A DNA stretch of 5,746 nt, from NCBI GenBank assembly GCA_024405335.1, contig JAKSOX010000134.1:1-5746 (forward strand), in the 5' to 3' direction. Shown one piece after another: positions 1 through 5,746 of this stretch. The translations under genes were made by a program, and so were the position numbers. Under the pieces are notes generated by a model. That model was given only the letters and a program-made list of their open reading frames with translations, did not search any database and was not told the DNA's origin. Source of the stretch: Kiritimatiellia bacterium. Its GTDB lineage: Bacteria > Verrucomicrobiota > Kiritimatiellia > RFP12 > UBA1067. The stretch's first letter is position 1. Each line of letters begins with the position of its first letter.

Positions 1-243
1 GCCCTTGCTTGACCGCGGCCGCCATTCACTTTGCCGCCGCCCCTCGTCCACCTTGACCCGCGCGACGGCGCCCTCGACGAAACGGCGCGTGCCGCGTTCG
101 AAGGAAAGCCCCACGAGCCACACGGGCTTGCCGGGCGCGAGATACGACTCGGCGTACTGCTTCGCCGTGCCGCCGCTCAAGAAACGGGGTTCTCCGTCAT
201 CGTCAAATGACGGAACTTCCGGGGCGGAAAAGGATCCGCTCAC
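1..243 (-). CDS. Partial open frame with DUF1703 (PD-(D/E)XK)-like C-terminal tail, possibly a gene remnant
   Basis: The frame opens with GTG at 243-241, overlapping the nadB TGA as GTGA, and stays open for 81 codons to the window edge. GGGA about 5 bases upstream is a weak ribosome binding site. Residues about 22-64 (from FLSGGTAKQYAESYLAPGKP to VEGAVARVK) resemble the last part of DUF1703/PDDEXK-type proteins that follow an AAA-ATPase-like domain: an A..QYAE.Y helix, then GK.V.LVG.SF..GTR. The usual ATPase and nuclease core (several hundred residues upstream) cannot be here, because nadB occupies that DNA. Codons 22-67 use G/C at the third base like the neighbours, while codons 2-20 use more A/T endings, as if not long-conserved coding. 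It may be a truncated relic or a small coupled protein. A second ATG at 25-23 in another frame (MAAAVKQG, to the edge) could begin a further gene. The family match is from memory and weak. Confidence 0.45.
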   Translation of the reverse strand, partial: MSGSFSAPEVPSFDDDGEPRFLSGGTAKQYAESYLAPGKPVWLVGLSFERGTRRFVEGAVARVKVDEGRRQSEWRPRSSKG

Positions 244-1826
244 CGGTATCCCGGCAGAACGGTGTCCTTGGCGACCGGCAGCTTTTCGGGACAGTCCAGC
301 GTGTAGTGCAGTCCGCGCGACTCGCGGCGCTTTTGCGCGCTCTTGACGATCAGTTCCGCGCACACCGCGAGGTTGCGCAGTTCCAGCGTGTCGGGCGTGA
401 CGAGGTAGCGGAAATAGTATTCGCGGATTTCCTTGCGCAGCGTCTGCAGCCGGTGGCGCGCGCGGGCGAGCCGCTTGTCCGTGCGGACGATGCCCACGTA
501 GTCCCACATCAGCCGGCGGATCTCGTCCCACATGTGCGACACGAGCACCGCTTCGTCCGGCGCGACGGCCTTGCCCGTCTTCCAATCCGGGATTTTCCAG
601 TTCTCGCCCTTGAGCGGCCGCACGCGGAGCCGCTTCGCCGTGAGGCGCGCGCACACCAGCGCCTCCATGAGCGAATTGGACGCCAGGCGGTTCGCGCCGT
701 GGAGGCCGGTGCAGGCGCATTCGCCCACCGCCGAAAGTCCCTTGATCGAGGTGCGGCCGTCCACCGTCGCCTGGATGCCGCCGCAGCAGTAATGCGCCGC
801 CGGCACCACGGGAATGAGGTCCTTCGCCATGTCGATGCCGAACGAAAGGCACTTCTTGTAGATGTTCGGGAAGCGCTTGCGCAGGTAGTCCCGGCCCTTG
901 AAGCGGATGTCCAGGTACATGCACGGCGCGCCCGTGCGCTTCATCTCCGAGTCGATGGAGCGCGCCACGACGTCGCGCGGCGCGAGCGATTCGCGCGGAT
1001 CGTATTTCCGCATGAACGGCCGACCATGGGCGTCCACGAGCACCGCCCCTTCGCCGCGCACGGCTTCGGAGATGAGGAAGCGCTTGGCGGCGGGGTGGTA
1101 CAGGCACGTGGGATGGAACTGGATGAACTCCATGTTCGCGATCTTGGCGCCGGCGCGCCAGGCGAGCGCGATGCCGTCGCCCGTGGCCGTGTCCGGATTG
1201 CAGGTGTACAGATACACCTTGCCGCAGCCGCCCGTGGCGAGAACCGTGTTCGGCGAACGGATCGCGTAGATCTCCTGCGTCTCGCCGTCCAGCACGTACG
1301 CGCCCACGCAGCGGTTCGGCCCCTTCTGCCCGAGCTTGCGCGCGGTGGTGACGAGGTCGATCACCGTCGCGTGCTCGCGCACGTCGATTTCCGGATGCTT
1401 GCGCAAGGCGCGGATCATCGCCGCCTCGCACTTCTCGCCCGTGATGTCGCCCGCGTGGAAGATGCGGCGCGCGGAATGGCCGCCTTCACGCGTGAGTTCC
1501 CAGGAGCCGTCCGCGTTCTTGGCGAACTTGACGCCGTACTTGACGAGATCCGCGATGCCCTTCGGCGCTTCGGCCACGATGCGCGCGACGACCCGCTCGG
1601 CGCAGAGTCCCGCGCCGGCGATTTGCGTGTCCTGCAAATGGGCCTTGAAACTGTCGGCGGGATCCGCCACGCAGCAGATTCCACCCTGGGCGAAATTGGT
1701 GTTGCAGTCCTGAAGGCGCGCTTTCGTCACCAGCGTCACCTTGCCGTGTTCGGCGAGGTGCAACGCGGTGACGAGCCCGGCCATGCCGGACCCCACTACG
1801 AAATAATCGCAATCAACGATTCGCAT
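240..1826 (-). CDS. nadB: L-aspartate oxidase (NadB)
   Basis: NadB is the cytosolic FAD enzyme that oxidises L-aspartate to iminoaspartate, which quinolinate synthase NadA condenses with dihydroxyacetone phosphate in de novo NAD synthesis. The product is 528 residues (E. coli 540). The FAD Rossmann motif VGSGMAGL (11-18) lies close behind the start, followed by NTNFAQGGI (42-50) and REGGHSARRI (113-122). His238, Arg284, His345 and Arg380 fall at a constant offset of six from E. coli His244, Arg290, His351 and Arg386, so the substrate and catalytic residues are intact; Glu114 matches the Glu121 region typical of NadB rather than SdhA/FrdA. GEC-ACTGLHGANRLASNS (368-385) is the second FAD motif, and about 430-505 is the C-terminal helical domain. 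The ATG at 1826 has no Shine-Dalgarno but a -10 box 8 bases away. The stop TGA overlaps a GTG start. nadA and nadC are not in the window. Confidence 0.96.
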   Translation of the reverse strand: MRIVDCDYFVVGSGMAGLVTALHLAEHGKVTLVTKARLQDCNTNFAQGGICCVADPADSFKAHLQDTQIAGAGLCAERVVARIVAEAPKGIADLVKYGVKFAKNADGSWELTREGGHSARRIFHAGDITGEKCEAAMIRALRKHPEIDVREHATVIDLVTTARKLGQKGPNRCVGAYVLDGETQEIYAIRSPNTVLATGGCGKVYLYTCNPDTATGDGIALAWRAGAKIANMEFIQFHPTCLYHPAAKRFLISEAVRGEGAVLVDAHGRPFMRKYDPRESLAPRDVVARSIDSEMKRTGAPCMYLDIRFKGRDYLRKRFPNIYKKCLSFGIDMAKDLIPVVPAAHYCCGGIQATVDGRTSIKGLSAVGECACTGLHGANRLASNSLMEALVCARLTAKRLRVRPLKGENWKIPDWKTGKAVAPDEAVLVSHMWDEIRRLMWDYVGIVRTDKRLARARHRLQTLRKEIREYYFRYLVTPDTLELRNLAVCAELIVKSAQKRRESRGLHYTLDCPEKLPVAKDTVLPGYR

Positions 1827-1834
1827 GGCCGGAG

Positions 1835-1843
1835 ATTATACCA
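1835..1843 (-). promoter_or_regulatory. Extended -10 promoter of nadB, probably giving leaderless mRNA
   Basis: The minus strand carries TGG-TATAAT, a perfect extended -10 element (TGn plus the consensus hexamer), in an otherwise GC-rich region. Only 8 bases (CTCCGGCC) separate it from the nadB ATG. Sigma-70-type promoters start about 7 bases past the hexamer, so the transcript would begin at or within two bases of the A of ATG. No good -35 hexamer lies 16-18 bases upstream (CATCCG at 17), which is common for extended -10 promoters. No Shine-Dalgarno-like sequence precedes the ATG, which agrees with leaderless translation. Confidence 0.7.
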
Positions 1844-1876
1844 CGAAACGACGTTTTCGGATGAAGATAATGCGCA

Positions 1877-1900
1877 CCGTCCCCGGCTTGCCGGCCACGG
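1877..1900 (-). other. Imperfect hairpin just after the exported-protein stop
   Basis: Starting one base after the TGA, the RNA could fold as an outer CCGT/ACGG stem, a GG/GG internal loop and an inner CCGG/CCGG stem around CAAG. The place suits transcription termination between this gene and the separately promoted nadB, but the following bases (TGCGCATTATC) contain no U-tract. A Rho-independent terminator is therefore not supported; a 3'-end stabilising structure or chance pairing in GC-rich DNA are alternatives. Confidence 0.3.
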
Positions 1901-1901
1901 C

Positions 1902-3914
1902 TCATTCGACTTCGAGCGCGGCGCGGACGACCGCGGCCGCCGGCGGTTCCACCGGCATGATGCCGAGCACGTTCACGCCGCCGCGAACGGCCTCGGCGGG
2001 GATCACGTAGGTGACGGTTTTGGTCAATTCGCCGTTCTTGACCTCGGACGCCAGCGAATCGACGCCGTTGAGCGTCACCACCCGCGGCACCGTGCCGCCC
2101 CGGAATTCGCAGACGACGCGCGCCACCGTGCCGTGCGTCTTCGTTCCCGCCGGCAGCTCGACGGTCTGCCACCACGGGGCGTCGAGTTTCGCGCCGAATG
2201 GATTCCACTCGCCGACGTCGCGCACCTTCGCCTTCACGTGGCGGAAGTAGTGTTCTTCGTCGGTGACGTCGAAACCTTCCGTCAGTTCCGCGGGGTCGAT
2301 CGCGCGCATCTCGGCCATGCCCACCGTGCCCAGGACGATTTCGACGCGCACCTTGTTCGCGCCCTTCTTGACCGCCGCGCGGAACCGGAAGTCGTCCGCG
2401 CGGAACGAAACTTTGTCGCGCGCGGAAACGAACTCGTTCCGCCCGAACGCGCGCTTGCCGTTCACGTCCACTTCCCAGCGCCAGTCGAAGCCGGCGCCAA
2501 TCGCCGCCGTGCCGTCGGCCTCGGCCACGAGCACGCCTTCGAGGACGGCCTTGGCCAGCACCGGGTAGTCGCCGCCGTCCGCCTTCGCCTTGACGCGCAA
2601 ATTGCGACGGGAGGAGAATTCGAACTTCCGGGGCGTTTCGCCGTCCACGGAGTAGGTCCAGGACGCGGGATCGAACGCGGCTTTCACGAACTTGCCCTTC
2701 ACGACCTTCCGCGCCCGCGCGGGTTCGCGCTTGTCGCCCGCGAAAAGGAAGGTGCGGGGCACGGCGTCGTCCGCCTTGGCGTACAGCGCGTCCTTGAAGT
2801 AGCCGGCTTCGCGCGTGGCGCGGTTCATGTAGGCGTAATTGAAAAGATAGAGGTTTTCCCAGCCGCGCGCGCGCATCGCGGCCGACCATCCGGCGAGGGA
2901 CGAGGGATTGTGGTAGGGGCCGCCGAACGTGGTGGTGGTGCCGCCCACGAGCACGACGCCCGGCGCGTCCTTGAGCACCTCCTTCCACGCCGCGTGGTCG
3001 ATGGTGAAGCCGTTCCCCACCGGGCTTTGCAGACAGGGAATCACCACGTCCACGGCGCCTTCCTTCGCGAGCGTGGCGACGTCGAATCCCTTGTCGTAGG
3101 CCTTTTGGGGATCGGGCAGGACGCGGATGGCCACGCCGTAGCCCTTGCCGCGCTTGGCGTGGGCGTAGGCGCCCGCTTCGCGGATGAAGTCCGTCATCAG
3201 CGGCATGAATTCGCGCCCCTTGCCTTCCGGGAAATACGTGCCGCTGCGGCAGAAGTCCATTTCGACGCCGTCCGCGTCGTAGCGGTCGACGATCGCCTTG
3301 AACATCTTCATGTGGTGGTCGCGCACGGCCTGGAACGAATAGTCCATCGACGCGCGCTCCCACTGGGCGCGCTTGTCGCGCGAAACGTTCATCTCGGGGT
3401 GGGAGTCGCAGAAGACCGTGTTGCGGAAGTACTTGTCGCGCCAGAGGTGGTGCACGTCGTTCATGCGCATCGAAATCCACGCCTGCGCGCCGTTCTTGCG
3501 GCAGCGGGCGATCCACGTCTTGTACGGGTCGATGCCGCGCCGATGCAGCAGCAGCGCGTTTTCCGGCCAGGTGCGCGAACCGGCGTCGATCACCGTGAAG
3601 TCCGCGCCTTCCTGCGTGAGCGAATACCAGATCGGTTCCCAGGGCATGCCGTCGACGTTCGGACGCCCGCCGCATATGCACCAGAACACGTGCGTCACCT
3701 TGCCCGAAGCCGTGATCATGTCCGCATACGCCTCGAGCGCGGGAACTGTCATCTGCGCGTCGCCGCCGGCGACGGGCCAGTGGTCGTTCGTTCTTTCGCA
3801 CTTGAAGTAGTGGTCGTTGTCCTCGTTCACCACCACCCATCCTTTGCCGTCTTTCGCGGCCCATGCGCACGAAACGGACAACGTCGCCAACGCCGCCAAC
3901 GCCATTTTTTTCAT
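1902..3914 (-). CDS. Exported TIM-barrel protein, glycoside-hydrolase-like, substrate unknown
   Basis: About 670 residues from the preferred ATG (673 if it starts at 3923). The N-terminus MKKMALAALATLSVSCAWAA is a signal peptide: two lysines, a hydrophobic core, and an A-W-A cleavage site near residue 19 or 20. Cys17 in LSVSC makes a poor lipobox, so a lipoprotein is possible but less likely. Residues about 55-390 read as a (beta/alpha)8 barrel: ISMRMNDVH (147-155, with Asn152 and Asp153), then DADGVEMDFCRSG (213-225), a strand-end motif with acidic Glu218 and Asp220 like that of GH-like barrel families (GHL10-type, COG1649), then VAIRVLPDP, VDVVIPC and LYLFNYAYMN. Residues about 400-670 are rich in beta-type sequence and probably form one or two sandwich or carbohydrate-binding-like domains. 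A sugar-processing role in the periplasm or outside the cell is inference. I cannot name the family or substrate. It sits between ispG and nadB with no apparent functional link to either. Confidence 0.85.
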   Translation of the reverse strand: MKKMALAALATLSVSCAWAAKDGKGWVVVNEDNDHYFKCERTNDHWPVAGGDAQMTVPALEAYADMITASGKVTHVFWCICGGRPNVDGMPWEPIWYSLTQEGADFTVIDAGSRTWPENALLLHRRGIDPYKTWIARCRKNGAQAWISMRMNDVHHLWRDKYFRNTVFCDSHPEMNVSRDKRAQWERASMDYSFQAVRDHHMKMFKAIVDRYDADGVEMDFCRSGTYFPEGKGREFMPLMTDFIREAGAYAHAKRGKGYGVAIRVLPDPQKAYDKGFDVATLAKEGAVDVVIPCLQSPVGNGFTIDHAAWKEVLKDAPGVVLVGGTTTTFGGPYHNPSSLAGWSAAMRARGWENLYLFNYAYMNRATREAGYFKDALYAKADDAVPRTFLFAGDKREPARARKVVKGKFVKAAFDPASWTYSVDGETPRKFEFSSRRNLRVKAKADGGDYPVLAKAVLEGVLVAEADGTAAIGAGFDWRWEVDVNGKRAFGRNEFVSARDKVSFRADDFRFRAAVKKGANKVRVEIVLGTVGMAEMRAIDPAELTEGFDVTDEEHYFRHVKAKVRDVGEWNPFGAKLDAPWWQTVELPAGTKTHGTVARVVCEFRGGTVPRVVTLNGVDSLASEVKNGELTKTVTYVIPAEAVRGGVNVLGIMPVEPPAAAVVRAALEVE

Positions 3915-3922
3915 TCCGACCA

Positions 3923-3931
3923 TCCTTTCCT
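3923..3931 (-). promoter_or_regulatory. Ribosome binding region of the exported-protein gene
   Basis: The minus strand reads AGGAAAGGA. In-frame ATGs lie at 3923, 3914 and 3905. AAGGA (3927-3923) stands 8 bases before the ATG at 3914, good spacing, whereas the first AGGA is only 4 bases from the ATG at 3923. The ATG at 3914 also puts the basic KK directly after Met, as expected for a signal peptide, so 3914 is preferred. A start at 3923 would add three residues (MVG). Confidence 0.6.
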
Positions 3932-3941
3932 GTGTGCACTT

Positions 3942-3955
3942 CGTCCTGTCGGACG
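3942..3955 (-). other. Small hairpin in the ispG to exported-protein gap
   Basis: Within the 44-base gap, CGTCC-GACA-GGACG forms a perfect 5-bp stem with a 4-base loop. It lies 12 bases after the ispG stop and about 10 bases upstream of the AGGAAAGG ribosome binding region. No U-run follows, so it is not a typical intrinsic terminator. It could be an RNA-processing or stability element, or chance. No promoter-like hexamers stand out in this gap. Confidence 0.3.
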
Positions 3956-3967
3956 TTACGGTTTCGT

Positions 3968-5044
3968 TCACGGCATGTTTCCTTTCACGGCCTCGAGGAC
4001 GGCGTCCACGGCCTCCCCTTCGGCCACTTTCTTCACGAGCGAGCCGCGCACGTAGAGGAGAAATTCCTTTTCGCCGCCGCAAAGCGCCACGTCGGCGCCT
4101 TTCGCCTCGCCAGGACCGTTCACCACGCACCCCATCACGGCCACGTGCGGGAACCGGACGCCCGGACGCTCCCGGTGAAGCGCCTCCAACGCGGCCTCGA
4201 CGCGCTCGGCCGTGCCGAAGAGATCGCAGCGCGTCCGCCCGCAGGTGGGGCAGCTGGTGATCGAAGGTCCCGGCGCCTTCATGCCCAGCGCGCGGAGGAT
4301 TTCGAGCCCCACCTTCACTTCCTTTTCCGGCGTGTCGGTGAGCGACACGCGGATCGTGTCGCCGATTCCCTCGGAAAGCAGAATCCCGAGCGCCACGGAA
4401 TTGCGCACCGTGCCGGGGATGAACGTGCCCGCCTCGGTGACGCCCAGATGGAGCGGACAATCCGTCTTTTCCGCCAACAGCCGATAGGTTTCCAGCGTCC
4501 GCGCGACGTCGCTCGCCTTCGCGGAAACGACCACGTCGCGGAACCCCTCGTCCTCCAGCAGCTTCAAATGCTGCAACGCGGATTCGACGAGCGCCGCCGG
4601 CGTGGCGGAGCCGTGTTTGGCGAAAAGCGCCTTGTCCAAACTGCCGCCGTTCACGCCGATGCGGATCGGCACGCCTTTCGCCTTCGCGGCGCGGGCCACG
4701 GCCTGCACGTTGGCGCGCCCGCCGACGTTGCCGGGATTCAGGCGCAGCGCGTCCACGCCAGCTTCGATGGCGGCGAGCGCGCAGCGGTAGTCGAAATGCA
4801 CGTCCGCCACGAGCGGCACGGGCGAACGGCGGCGGACCTCGCCGAGCGTCTTCGCGGCTTCCGCGTCCGGCACGGTGAGCCGCACCAGGTCCGCCCCGGC
4901 GGCGGCGCATTTTTCGAGATGCGCGGCCAGCGCGGCAGCGTCGTGCGGGTCGTCGTTCAACATCGTCTGCACGCTCACGGGCGCGCCGCCGCCGAGCGGC
5001 AGGTTCCCGATCCTGAGCGCGCGCGTCCGGTTCCGCGTGAACAC
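3968..5044 (-). CDS. ispG: 4-hydroxy-3-methylbut-2-en-1-yl diphosphate synthase (IspG/GcpE)
   Basis: IspG converts 2-C-methyl-D-erythritol 2,4-cyclodiphosphate to HMBPP, the penultimate step of the MEP isoprenoid pathway. It is a cytosolic [4Fe-4S] enzyme that receives electrons from flavodoxin or ferredoxin. The product is 358 residues, the size of the compact two-domain bacterial form (E. coli about 372), without the large central insertion seen in plants and some bacteria. The N-terminal TIM barrel shows the substrate-binding motif DVHFDYR (81-87), RLNPGN (101-106) and RIGVNGGSLD (128-137). The cluster ligands are Cys265 and Cys268 in SCPTCGR, Cys306 in MGCVVNGPGE, and Glu313. The start is GTG at 5044-5042, one base after the lepA stop and 7 bases after AAGGAG. 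The N-terminus RNRTRALRIGNLPLGGGAPV matches the usual IspG beginning. A 44-base gap follows before the exported-protein gene. All catalytic features are intact. Confidence 0.97.
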   Translation of the reverse strand: MFTRNRTRALRIGNLPLGGGAPVSVQTMLNDDPHDAAALAAHLEKCAAAGADLVRLTVPDAEAAKTLGEVRRRSPVPLVADVHFDYRCALAAIEAGVDALRLNPGNVGGRANVQAVARAAKAKGVPIRIGVNGGSLDKALFAKHGSATPAALVESALQHLKLLEDEGFRDVVVSAKASDVARTLETYRLLAEKTDCPLHLGVTEAGTFIPGTVRNSVALGILLSEGIGDTIRVSLTDTPEKEVKVGLEILRALGMKAPGPSITSCPTCGRTRCDLFGTAERVEAALEALHRERPGVRFPHVAVMGCVVNGPGEAKGADVALCGGEKEFLLYVRGSLVKKVAEGEAVDAVLEAVKGNMP

Positions 5045-5045
5045 G

Positions 5046-5746
5046 TCAACGCTCCTTGACCGTGCCTTTGAGCACGGCGATGAACGCGCTCTGTGGCACG
5101 TTCACGTGGCCGAATTCCTTCATCCTGGCCTTGCCGCGCTTCTGCTTTTCCAGCACCTTCATCTTGCGCGTCACGTCGCCGCCGTAGAGCTTCGCCAGCA
5201 CGTCCTTGCGGAACGGGCGGATGTCCTCGCGGGCGATGATCTCGCGGCCGATCGCGGCCTGGACCGGGATCTTGAACATGTGCGGCGGGATGGTGTCCGC
5301 CAGCGCCTTGCACATCTGGATGCCGCGCGCGCGGGCCTTGTCGCGGTGGACCATCGTGGCGAACGCGTCCACCGTTTCCCCGTTCAGCAGGATGTCCATC
5401 TTCACGATGTCCGAAACCTGGTAGCCGTTCGGCTCGTAGTCCATGCTCGCGTAGCCGTGGGACACGGACTTGAGCGTGTCGTGGAAGTCGATGAGGATTT
5501 CGTTCAGCGGCAGCATGCAGTGCAGCATCACGCGCTTCGCGTCCATCGACTCCGTGCCCTCCACCACGCCGCGGCGGTCCATCACGATGCGCATCACGTC
5601 GCCGATCGATTCGGACGGCGTGATGATGCGCGCCTTGAGAATCGGCTCGGAAATCGTGTCGAACGAGGACGGATCGGGCATCTGCAGCGGGTTGTCGAGG
5701 TCGCGCTCGGAGCCGTCCTTCATCTTGATCTTGTACACCACGCCCG
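5046..5746 (-). CDS. lepA: Elongation factor 4 (LepA), C-terminal part; 5' end outside the window
   Basis: LepA/EF4 is a ribosome-associated translational GTPase related to EF-G. The visible part is about 232 codons, compared with roughly 600 for the family, so the GTPase domain and domain II are missing beyond the window edge. The frame is open to the edge, so the GTG at 5741 is internal and not a start. In order one sees the EF-G domain V-like section (EPILKARIITPSESIGDVM, then DRRGVVEG), the stretch LPLNEILIDFHDTLKS followed by HGYASMDYE, the motif LDILLNGETVDA (matching LDILLNGE-VDAL), and the LepA-specific C-terminal domain with IGREIIARE, RKDVLAKLYGGDVTRK and LEKQKRGKARMK. The protein ends in VPQSAFIAVL plus a short basic tail, KGTVKER, which is about the normal endpoint. 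The stop lies one base before ispG, and the final codons contain the ispG ribosome binding site, which points to co-transcription. Identification is secure from the conserved C-terminal motifs. Confidence 0.96.
   Translation of the reverse strand, partial: GVVYKIKMKDGSERDLDNPLQMPDPSSFDTISEPILKARIITPSESIGDVMRIVMDRRGVVEGTESMDAKRVMLHCMLPLNEILIDFHDTLKSVSHGYASMDYEPNGYQVSDIVKMDILLNGETVDAFATMVHRDKARARGIQMCKALADTIPPHMFKIPVQAAIGREIIAREDIRPFRKDVLAKLYGGDVTRKMKVLEKQKRGKARMKEFGHVNVPQSAFIAVLKGTVKER
5052..5057 (-). promoter_or_regulatory. Shine-Dalgarno of ispG inside the lepA 3' end
   Basis: The minus strand reads AAGGAG, then 7 bases, then GTG. The AAGGAG is made from the lepA codons for Lys-Glu just before its TGA. 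It decides the ispG start: no ATG sits near the position where IspG homology begins, and the GTG at 5044-5042 has ideal spacing. A ribosome ending lepA would cover this site, so translational coupling is likely (inference). Confidence 0.8.

Noticed and set aside
1813..3939. A 708-codon minus-strand frame overlapping the exported-protein gene
   Set aside because: It is Arg-rich and runs one frame away from the gene with the signal peptide and barrel motifs; it is a shadow frame.
3924..3967. A separate promoter or terminator between ispG and the exported-protein gene
   Set aside because: Only a 5-bp hairpin without a U-tract is present, and no -10/-35 pair could be found, so the gap does not support splitting the unit there.
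207..4055. Plus-strand open frame of 1282 codons spanning nadB and the exported-protein gene
   Set aside because: Its product is low in complexity, rich in Arg, His, Ala and Val, and lies antisense to two genes with clear family motifs and ordinary codon use. It crosses both genes and their gap. Long antisense frames are expected where third positions are mostly G or C.
1902..4910. A 1002-codon version of the exported protein extended into ispG
   Set aside because: The extra N-terminal section overlaps ispG in another frame and is Arg/Gly/Ala-rich filler. The signal peptide and ribosome binding site at 3914-3931 give a proper start.
3863..5059. Plus-strand open frame of 398 codons antisense to ispG
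   Set aside because: It is the mirror of a well-conserved ispG and has the same His/Arg-rich composition, with no recognisable domain.
1..5746. CRISPR array, tRNA/rRNA gene, insertion sequence or phage att site
   Set aside because: No regularly spaced repeats, no cloverleaf-like sequence, no transposase motifs and no terminal inverted repeats were seen on reading both strands.

Overview
The window is a GC-rich bacterial chromosome fragment in which every credible gene lies on the minus strand. Read in the direction of transcription (from high to low coordinates) the order is: the 3' part of lepA (elongation factor 4), ispG (4-hydroxy-3-methylbut-2-enyl diphosphate synthase), a gene for a large exported TIM-barrel protein resembling glycoside hydrolases, nadB (L-aspartate oxidase), and a short open frame that runs off the window. 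That last frame looks like the C-terminal tail of the AAA-ATPase/PD-(D/E)XK (DUF1703) family. No rRNA, tRNA, CRISPR array, insertion sequence or att site was seen.

lepA and ispG are one base apart. The ispG ribosome binding site lies inside the last lepA codons, so the pair is almost certainly co-transcribed and probably translationally coupled. A 44-base gap leads to the exported protein, which has its own ribosome binding site. A further 75-base gap leads to nadB and contains the clearest regulatory signal in the window: a perfect extended -10 element (TGG-TATAAT) only 8 bases before the nadB ATG, with no Shine-Dalgarno sequence. This predicts a leaderless or nearly leaderless nadB mRNA and a separate transcription unit. 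The nadB stop codon overlaps a GTG start codon of the final open frame (GTGA).

Functionally, ispG (MEP isoprenoid pathway), nadB (de novo NAD synthesis from aspartate) and lepA (translation) are housekeeping genes. The exported protein is the accessory element, and its substrate cannot be read from the sequence.

A member of the Planctomycetota/Verrucomicrobiota/Lentisphaerota/Kiritimatiellota group, perhaps a gut or rumen Kiritimatiellota-like lineage, would fit the high GC, the odd exported barrel protein and the DUF1703-like tail. This is inference from general resemblance, not a search result. The strong antisense open frames on the plus strand, one of 1282 codons, are a by-product of GC-rich codon use. 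I found no convincing new multi-gene system. The points most worth following are the nadB promoter, the exported barrel protein and the orphan DUF1703-like tail.
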